Origin: Mastigocoleus testarum BC008
Lineage (GTDB): Bacteria > Cyanobacteriota > Cyanobacteriia > Cyanobacteriales > Nostocaceae
Direction of reading: 5' to 3'
DNA length: 64,000 bases
Assembly (NCBI RefSeq): GCF_001456025.1
Contig: NZ_LMTZ01000117.1
Span: forward strand, 21,453-85,452
Part shown: positions 58,142-64,000 of the stretch, piece after piece
Numbering within the stretch: position 1 is the stretch's first letter
How the letters are laid out: the number at the start of each line of letters is the position of its first letter
Notes under the pieces: model-generated
Database searches by the model: none
What the model saw: the letters and a program-made list of their open reading frames with translations, nothing else
What the model was told of the DNA's origin: nothing
Position numbers and translations under genes: made by a program

Positions 58142-59341
58142 TCAAGCTTCATGACTTAAAGCGATTACAGCATTTTGTCCCCCAAACCCAAAGCTGAAAC
58201 ACATTACTTGTCGCACTTTATCTGTACGGGATGTATTCCTTAAAGCCTTTCCCTCTGGAACAGTCACAAAATTAAGGTCAAATTCAGGTTCCGTTAATCC
58301 TACAGATGGCGGTAATATTTGCTGCTGTAAAGCCATTAAGGAAAAAGCTACTCCTAAAGCCCCTGAGGCTCCAATCGTATGACCTGTTGCTCCTTTAGTA
58401 GAACTGACAGCGACTGTAGGAGGAAATATATCTTGGATAACCAAGCTTTCAACGCGATCGTTTAACTGAGTTCCCGTTCCATGGGCGTGAATATAATCAA
58501 TATCACTTGCTGCTAATTCAGATCTATTTAAGCATTGTTTAATGGCCGATATTGCACCTTTACCTTGGGGATGTGGTTGATTCGGGTGAAAAGCATCTGC
58601 AGTTAAACCAAAGCCAGTAATATTTCCATATGTCTGGGCTTTTCTTTGTTTTGCTAACTCTCTCGACTCCAGAATAAAAATTGCTCCACCTTCACCTAAA
58701 GCTAAACCTTGGCGATTAACATCAAAAGGATACAAGCCATCATTAGCTAAAGCACCCATTTGTTGAAAACCAGTAATAGTTAAAGGGGTAATGGGAGCTT
58801 CAACAGCACCTGCAATAACTCTCTGACATTGTCCCGTTTGGATTAGTTGGGTCGCCGCACAAATCGCCCAAAGACCTGTAGAACAAGCAGCCATTGGTGC
58901 TAAAACTATATTTTCTGCACCGATTAATCTTGCGGCTGCGATCGCATTCATATGGGGTAAATTATCTAACCAGGTATTATTTCGTGCTATTGCTGCTTGA
59001 GGAAAAAGTTCTCCTTTGGAATCGCTAGCTTGATCGAATTCCCTCGCCATCTTTTCCCAAGATGCTTGATAAGCACGACTCGAACCAATAACAACTCCAC
59101 ATTCCGGTAAAGGAGGTTTTAAAACTGCATCTTCCAGGGCAGATTTTACAACTTGGGGTGTTAGGGTATGTAATTCTGTCGGTTGTGTTGATATTAAACC
59201 TAAAGGTCGCGGTTTTAGTTCCAGGAAGGGTTGATGTAGGTGAATCCCCGAATTACCCTGAATTAATTGTTCCCAACTATCCTTTAAGTTTATACCCAAT
59301 ACCGAAATTAAACCGATTCCCGTGACAACAACCTCATTCAA
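58142..59341 (-). CDS. Beta-ketoacyl-ACP synthase, KAS II-type (399 aa)
   Basis: A condensing enzyme with intact catalytic residues: Cys153 (APMAACSTGLW), His287 (IHAHGTGTQ), Lys316 and His321 (STKGATGHTIGASGALG). The C-terminal FSFGFGGQNAVI is typical. It is shorter and more divergent than housekeeping FabF; many cyanobacteria carry such a second copy, whose role (fatty acid elongation or secondary lipid) is unclear. No acyl carrier protein or other fab gene is adjacent. Confidence 0.88.
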   Translation of the reverse strand: MNEVVVTGIGLISVLGINLKDSWEQLIQGNSGIHLHQPFLELKPRPLGLISTQPTELHTLTPQVVKSALEDAVLKPPLPECGVVIGSSRAYQASWEKMAREFDQASDSKGELFPQAAIARNNTWLDNLPHMNAIAAARLIGAENIVLAPMAACSTGLWAICAATQLIQTGQCQRVIAGAVEAPITPLTITGFQQMGALANDGLYPFDVNRQGLALGEGGAIFILESRELAKQRKAQTYGNITGFGLTADAFHPNQPHPQGKGAISAIKQCLNRSELAASDIDYIHAHGTGTQLNDRVESLVIQDIFPPTVAVSSTKGATGHTIGASGALGVAFSLMALQQQILPPSVGLTEPEFDLNFVTVPEGKALRNTSRTDKVRQVMCFSFGFGGQNAVIALSHEA

Positions 59342-59686
59342 ATTTAAATCACCTACTGACTGTTAATTAACATTTACAACCAGCCACTCAAAAACATTTA
59401 CTTAGAAATTACTATGAGAATGCATAGAAAAAATTTATGCAAGATTTGAACCAAAATCAAAATTCACAAATTCAAAATTCACAAATTCAAAATATCTTTG
59501 CTAATAAAATTCAGATTATACATTGTATGTAGAGACGCGAAGTGCTCACCTAGGTTAACACTGTGCTAACGCGTCCCCACTATCGAACGTCTTAGCAAAA
59601 CGTCTGCGATCGCGATATAGGGATATTAGAAAGTTTACGAGATTAGTAGAGGTTTTTAGTTTTTTTTCAATTTAAAAGCTAAAAGC
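59342..59686. other. Intergenic region with a degenerate dispersed repeat
   Basis: Holds ACAAATTCAAAATTC direct repeats (59459-59491) and a broken relative of the palindrome family at about 59529-59580 (GTAGAGACGCGAAGTGCTCA on one side, no intact mirror arm). A GCGATCGC octamer lies near 59607. Confidence 0.6.
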
Positions 59687-60460
59687 TTACTTACCACCAT
59701 TCTTTAAATTATCTGCACCAGCAGTGACTTTAGCTGAATCAATGAGATCGCCTTGTTGAATTTTATCAACAACTTCCATGCCGTCAGTCACTGTACCAAA
59801 CACAGCATAGTTTCCATCAAGGAAAGCTAAATCAGCCAAAGTAAAGTAAAACTGAGAAGAAGCAGAATCAGGCATTTGGGAACGCGCCATCGCCACCACA
59901 CCTCTCTTATGCTCGAGTACTGGAGCTTGGGTAATTGTTTTACTGTACACGGGCTGCTCAGCACCTTTTGGCTTAATTTCTAAAGGTATCATACGTTCTG
60001 TTTTGGTTTTCTCATCAATAAAGCCCCCAGTTCCATTACCTTTCGGGTCGCCACCTTGGACTACAAAGGGCTCAGGACTGCGGACAACTCTATGAAACAC
60101 TAGCCCATTGTAAACACCGCGTTGCACTAAATCTACAAAATTTCCAGCAGTAATGGGAGCGTTGTCACCATCTAGTTCAATGGTGATTGGCGAACCTCCA
60201 ACAGTAATTACTACAGTTGCTTTGCCTTCTAATCTTGGTAAATCTTTCATTTCAGGAAAACTCTCACTAGCATTATAAGCTACAGAAACTGCTTGCGTAG
60301 AATCAGTAGGTTTTTTATCGGTAGTCTTTTGTGCTGCTTCAGTAACAGCCAGATTAGTATCTGTCGAGCTAGAACCTATGGCATTTCCAGCGCATCCCCC
60401 TAAAGTTAAAGCAGTGACGATCACAAAAGCGAAGAATAAATTAGGGATTTTCAACCACAT
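59687..60460 (-). CDS. Lipoprotein cyclophilin-type peptidylprolyl isomerase (257 aa)
   Basis: The N-terminus LFFAFVIVTALTLGGC is a lipoprotein signal with Cys23. Residues about 75-250 are a cyclophilin domain: VVITVGGSPITIELDGDNAP, then GVYNGLVFHRVVRSPEPFVV, QGGDPKGNGTGGFIDEKT and ASSQFYFTLADLAFLDGNYA. The catalytic Arg in FHRVV and the QFYF segment are kept. It assists folding in the periplasm or thylakoid lumen. It is the apparent source of the domain fused to the metacaspase 6.5 kb away. Confidence 0.92.
   Translation of the reverse strand: MWLKIPNLFFAFVIVTALTLGGCAGNAIGSSSTDTNLAVTEAAQKTTDKKPTDSTQAVSVAYNASESFPEMKDLPRLEGKATVVITVGGSPITIELDGDNAPITAGNFVDLVQRGVYNGLVFHRVVRSPEPFVVQGGDPKGNGTGGFIDEKTKTERMIPLEIKPKGAEQPVYSKTITQAPVLEHKRGVVAMARSQMPDSASSQFYFTLADLAFLDGNYAVFGTVTDGMEVVDKIQQGDLIDSAKVTAGADNLKNGGK
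59724..60238 (-). repeat. Duplicated cyclophilin segment, copy B (standalone gene)
   Basis: Inverted match of copy A at about 52632-53146. Homology stops at the same points on both sides of the cyclophilin domain, excluding signal peptide and last residues. Confidence 0.9.
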
Positions 60461-60524
60461 TTTTAGTTACAAACTCAATCAGAGTATCTTATCCTCTCAT
60501 AAGTTGGAGTTAATGGTCTTCAAA

Positions 60525-61100
60525 TTACAAACCTTCTAAGGAAACTCCTAAAAATTTCGCTAACTCTGCTCCCTGAATTTCTAATTCTTTTAAGGATAAA
60601 GGTTGCCCCACCCGCGTTAAGGGAATATCCCGACGTCCTTTTACCCTCAAGTAAAGTGCGCGACGGGGGTTAAGACCCTCTTTAATCTCAACTATTACAG
60701 ATTGGGCATCTTCGATCGGCGACTCTATTTCAATCCGACGATTTTTACCCGGAAAGCCCCAACGGAAAATCTTAATCTTATTTTTAGATTTGTCGAATTC
60801 GTTGTAACCCCCACCCAAATCCCATAGAATTGCCAGCCATAGATATAACGACAGTAGCAACCCAGCAGTGCCGTATAATCCCATTACCAGACCCTGAGGG
60901 ACAAAAATGAGTTGAGTTGGATCGGATATGAGCAATAAATTCACTTGGAGATAACTAGAAATCCCGGCTAGTAAAAAGCCTGTAGCTCCTACAGTTACGA
61001 TTGTTGCCCACAAATAATTACTAAAGCGTCGGGAACCCAAGACCGTTTGCTTGAGGACCTTTTCGTTTTCTCCTCGATTGATGGTTGTTGATGCCGTCAT
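60525..61100 (-). CDS. ycf4: Photosystem I assembly protein Ycf4
   Basis: Two membrane segments near the N-terminus (LWATIVTVGATGFLLAGISS and VMGLYGTAGLLLSLYLWLAI) and the Ycf4 segments GGGYNEFDK, IFRWGFPGKNRRIEIESPIE and IKEGLNPRRALYLRVKGRRD are clear. Ycf4 supports PSI assembly on the thylakoid. Length is normal. It is divergent to psbD with 415 bp between, as in other cyanobacteria. Confidence 0.95.
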   Translation of the reverse strand: MTASTTINRGENEKVLKQTVLGSRRFSNYLWATIVTVGATGFLLAGISSYLQVNLLLISDPTQLIFVPQGLVMGLYGTAGLLLSLYLWLAILWDLGGGYNEFDKSKNKIKIFRWGFPGKNRRIEIESPIEDAQSVIVEIKEGLNPRRALYLRVKGRRDIPLTRVGQPLSLKELEIQGAELAKFLGVSLEGL

Positions 61101-61431
61101 GAAACTTTTGCACCGCGCACAAGATATTCCCTACAAAGTCTGCCCCATCAACAACATAAATATCAACCTCCGTTGAACTTAATTTGAACTTGAATTTTAA
61201 GTTTTCTGAGAAAACGTATGTCAGATTGTAAAATTTCTGATATTGATATTAATAAATAGACTTTTCAATTGATACCCAAATTACGGATGTCAATTGGGCA
61301 CAAAGTGGAACAAAATGTGATAAGTTAAGAATCATTAAGTAACATTGAGTTGAGAAATTAGCTACATGTTATTTGTTTGGCGAGATTCTGAGAAAAGCTT
61401 ACAGAAATAGCAAGTTTTCTCATAATTTCAG

Positions 61432-61437
61432 TATAAT
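61432..61437 (+). promoter_or_regulatory. Candidate -10 element upstream of psbD
   Basis: A perfect TATAAT lies 79 bp before the psbD start, in the 415-bp ycf4-psbD gap; no good -35 is visible 17 bases upstream. A TTGACA at 61439-61444 has no -10 at proper distance. Tentative. Confidence 0.35.
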
Positions 61438-61515
61438 TTTGACATACTGAGAACGCCAAAATGACGTTATTTATCCAAAAACGTTGCAATTTTAGTAAAA
61501 GAGGATTTTAATCCT

Positions 61516-62574
61516 ATGACCATCGCAGTTGGACGTGCCCCCGCGCAAAGAGGGTGGTTTGACGTTGTAGACGACTGGTTAAAGCGGGACAGATTTGTCT
61601 TCGTTGGTTGGTCGGGATTACTATTGTTCCCTTGCGCTTATCTAGCGTTAGGTGGATGGTTAACCGGAACAACCTTTGTTACATCTTGGTATACCCACGG
61701 TTTGGCATCATCTTACCTGGAAGGATGTAACTTTTTAACCGTAGCAGTGTCTACTCCCGCAGACAGCATGGGACATTCCCTGTTGTTGTTGTGGGGACCA
61801 GAAGCTCAAGGAGATTTCACTCGTTGGTGTCAATTGGGCGGTTTATGGAGTTTCGTTGCTCTACACGGAGCTTTTGGTTTGATTGGCTTCATGTTGAGAC
61901 AATTTGAAATTGCTCGCCTAGTAGGGATTCGTCCTTACAATGCCATTGCATTTTCCGCACCAATTGCTGTATTTGTCAGCGTCTTCTTGATGTACCCCTT
62001 GGGTCAGTCTTCCTGGTTCTTTGCTCCAAGCTTCGGCGTAGCAGCAATCTTCCGCTTCTTACTATTCTTACAAGGTTTCCACAACTGGACACTTAACCCC
62101 TTCCACATGATGGGAGTAGCAGGTGTACTAGGTGGAGCATTACTCTGTGCGATTCACGGTGCAACAGTAGAAAATACCTTGTTTGAAGACGGTGAAGGAT
62201 CTAACACTTTCCGTGCTTTTGAACCAACTCAAGCAGAAGAAACCTACTCAATGGTGACTGCAAACCGTTTCTGGTCTCAGATTTTCGGTATTGCTTTCTC
62301 CAACAAACGTTGGTTGCACTTCTTCATGTTGTTTGTTCCAGTAACAGGTTTGTGGATGAGTGCGGTAGGGATTGTAGGCTTAGCCTTGAACCTACGGGCA
62401 TACGACTTCGTATCCCAGGAACTGCGAGCAGCAGAAGATCCAGAATTTGAAACATTTTATACCAAAAACATTTTGCTGAACGAGGGTATCCGTGCTTGGA
62501 TGGCACCTCAAGATCAGCCTCACCAACAATTTATATTTCCTGAGGAGGTTCTACCTCGTGGTAACGCTCTCTAA
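61516..62574 (+). CDS. psbD: Photosystem II D2 protein
   Basis: A full-length D2 of 352 residues. Typical segments are RGWFDVVDDWLKRDRFVFVG, GCNFLTVAVSTPADSMGHSL and WTLNPFHMMGVAGVLGGALL, ending in PEEVLPRGNAL. D2 binds P680 chlorophylls, pheophytin and QA together with D1. GAGG stands before ATG 61516. Its stop overlaps the psbC start. Confidence 0.98.
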   Translation: MTIAVGRAPAQRGWFDVVDDWLKRDRFVFVGWSGLLLFPCAYLALGGWLTGTTFVTSWYTHGLASSYLEGCNFLTVAVSTPADSMGHSLLLLWGPEAQGDFTRWCQLGGLWSFVALHGAFGLIGFMLRQFEIARLVGIRPYNAIAFSAPIAVFVSVFLMYPLGQSSWFFAPSFGVAAIFRFLLFLQGFHNWTLNPFHMMGVAGVLGGALLCAIHGATVENTLFEDGEGSNTFRAFEPTQAEETYSMVTANRFWSQIFGIAFSNKRWLHFFMLFVPVTGLWMSAVGIVGLALNLRAYDFVSQELRAAEDPEFETFYTKNILLNEGIRAWMAPQDQPHQQFIFPEEVLPRGNAL

Positions 62575-63943
62575 TACTGGCGTAATGGGTGTTGGACGCG
62601 ACCAAGAGTCGTCCGGCTTCGCCTGGTGGTCAGGTAATGCCCGCTTAATCAATCTATCAGGTAAACTTCTTGGCGCACACGTTGCCCATGCTGGCTTAAT
62701 TGTCTTCTGGGCTGGAGCAATGACCTTATTTGAAGTTGCTCACTTTGTACCTGAGAAGCCTTTATTTGAACAAGGTTTAATTCTTATCCCTCACTTGGCT
62801 ACTCTCGGATGGGGAGTTGGTCCTGGCGGTCAAGTAATTGATACCTTCCCTTACTTTGTAGTTGGTGTACTTCACCTAATTTCTTCAGCCGTACTTGGTT
62901 TTGGTGGAATCTACCACGCCATTCGCGGTCCAGAAACCTTAGAAGAATATTCTTCTTTCTTTGGTTATGACTGGAAAGATAAGAACAAGATGACCAACAT
63001 TATTGGTTTCCACCTAATCATCCTTGGATGTGGTGCCTTCCTGTTGGTACTCAAAGCTATGTTCTTTGGTGGTGTTTACGACACTTGGGCACCTGGTGGT
63101 GGTGATGTTCGTATAATCAGCAACCCCACCTTGAATCCAGCCGTTATCTTTGGCTACCTGTTTACTTCACCTTTTGGTGGAGAAGGCTGGTTAGTTGGCG
63201 TAAACAACATGGAAGATGTGATCGGCGGTCACATCTGGGTTGGTCTAATTTGTATTTCTGGTGGTATTTGGCATATCCTAACCAAGCCATTTGGTTGGGC
63301 GCGCCGTGCTTTCATCTGGTCTGGTGAAGCTTATCTTTCCTACAGCTTAGGCGCTTTATCCTTAATGGGCTTTATCGCTGCCTGCTTTGTATGGTTTAAT
63401 AACACAGCATACCCCAGTGAATTCTTCGGCCCAACAAACGCTGAAGCATCCCAAGCACAATCTTTCGTATTCTTGGTTCGCGACCAAAAGTTAGGTGCTA
63501 ACGTTGCATCTGCTCAAGGTCCTACAGGCTTAGGTAAATACTTGATGCGTGCTCCTAGTGGTGAAATCATCTTCGGTGGTGAAACCATGCGCTTCTGGGA
63601 TTTCCGTGGACCTTGGTTAGAGCCACTACGTGGTCCTAACGGTTTGGACATCGACAAAATTAAGAACGACGTTCAGCCTTGGCAAATTCGTCGTGCTTCT
63701 GAGTACATGACCCATGCTCCTAATGGATCCATCAACTCAGTTGGCGGTGTAATTACCGAACCTAACTCATTTAACTTTGTTAACCTCCGTCAGTGGTTAG
63801 CTGGTTCTCACTTTATCTTGGCGTTCTTCTTCCTCGTTGGTCACCTATGGCATGCTGGTCGTGCAAGAGCGGCTGCTGGTGGTTTCGAGAAAGGAATTGA
63901 CCGGGAAACCGAACCAGTTCTATTCATGAACGACATTGACTAG
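62558..63943 (+). CDS. psbC: Photosystem II CP43 chlorophyll-binding protein
   Basis: The true start is GTG 62558, which overlaps psbD by 17 bp and gives 461 residues, the normal CP43 length (VVTLSNTG opening). GAGGAGG about 10 bases upstream, inside psbD, fits this start. The frame is open further upstream but those residues are not part of CP43. Typical segments include GFAWWSGNARLINLSGKLLG, then HVAHAGLIVFWAGAMTLFEV and GGETMRFWDFRGPWLEPLRG, whose Glu/Arg contact the manganese cluster. CP43 is the inner antenna of photosystem II. Confidence 0.98.
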   Translation: MVTLSNTGVMGVGRDQESSGFAWWSGNARLINLSGKLLGAHVAHAGLIVFWAGAMTLFEVAHFVPEKPLFEQGLILIPHLATLGWGVGPGGQVIDTFPYFVVGVLHLISSAVLGFGGIYHAIRGPETLEEYSSFFGYDWKDKNKMTNIIGFHLIILGCGAFLLVLKAMFFGGVYDTWAPGGGDVRIISNPTLNPAVIFGYLFTSPFGGEGWLVGVNNMEDVIGGHIWVGLICISGGIWHILTKPFGWARRAFIWSGEAYLSYSLGALSLMGFIAACFVWFNNTAYPSEFFGPTNAEASQAQSFVFLVRDQKLGANVASAQGPTGLGKYLMRAPSGEIIFGGETMRFWDFRGPWLEPLRGPNGLDIDKIKNDVQPWQIRRASEYMTHAPNGSINSVGGVITEPNSFNFVNLRQWLAGSHFILAFFFLVGHLWHAGRARAAAGGFEKGIDRETEPVLFMNDID

Positions 63944-64000
63944 ATCGTTAATTTAAAGTTTAGTTTTCTCACTGAGAATCATATCAGTCCCTGTCCCTTG

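Noticed and set aside
62492..62557. Longer psbC start upstream of GTG 62558
   Set aside because: The extra residues derive from psbD in another frame; CP43 length and the GAGGAGG site fit GTG 62558.

Overview
The window comes from a filamentous, probably heterocystous, cyanobacterium. It holds psbD-psbC, ycf4, a carotenoid oxygenase, DUF1822 and CHAT/WD40 proteins, frequent GCGATCGC octamers, heptameric short tandem repeats and dispersed palindromes. These calls rest on recognising protein families by eye; no database search was run.

Region 1 (about 1-30113, all minus strand, read from high to low coordinates) is one contractile injection system (CIS) locus of the eCIS / thylakoid-anchored tCIS type. 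The order is: a coiled-coil unknown, a Pvc16-like cap protein, a carboxypeptidase-regulatory-like protein, two sheaths, tube 1, a T4-type baseplate hub assembly protein, DUF6760, tube 2, a 660-residue Afp6-like protein, a LysM tube-baseplate adaptor, a split spike (gpD-like hub plus gpV/gp5 OB-fold), gp25, two baseplate J proteins, a gpI wedge protein fused to a beta-propeller, a 474-residue protein ending in a winged helix, a 2390-residue DUF4157 effector candidate, a small acidic protein, and an AAA ATPase cut by the window edge. No tail fibre or tape-measure gene is recognisable.

Region 2 (31172-38819, minus) reads sigma-70-like factor, DUF1822, CHAT-STAND-WD40(14)-TPR, then an AraC-type regulator with a shortened receiver domain. 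It sits immediately upstream of the CIS locus on the same strand.

Region 3 (39094-49564) holds housekeeping and metabolic genes: trpA, a small NPCAAKD-repeat lipoprotein, a SucD/SucC-like pair that has lost key catalytic residues, a single-TM coiled-coil protein, a perfect 8 x 111 bp tandem array carrying a palindrome, FetB and a DegT-family aminotransferase.

Region 4 (49728-53470) is a small conflict-type island. It holds an MscS pseudogene remnant, a MITE-like element, a Pepco/Trypco-like protein, a metacaspase and an IS982-type remnant. The C-terminal domain of the metacaspase is a near-identical copy of the cyclophilin gene found at 59687-60460.

Region 5 (53471-64000) holds a carotenoid oxygenase, a BT1-family transporter, a KAS II-type synthase, a lipoprotein cyclophilin, ycf4 and the overlapping psbD-psbC pair, with psbC starting at GTG.

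The main points of interest are the CIS locus with its giant effector, the cyclophilin-for-C-terminal-domain swap in the metacaspase, a palindrome family whose copies show compensatory changes, and the catalytically degenerate SucCD pair.
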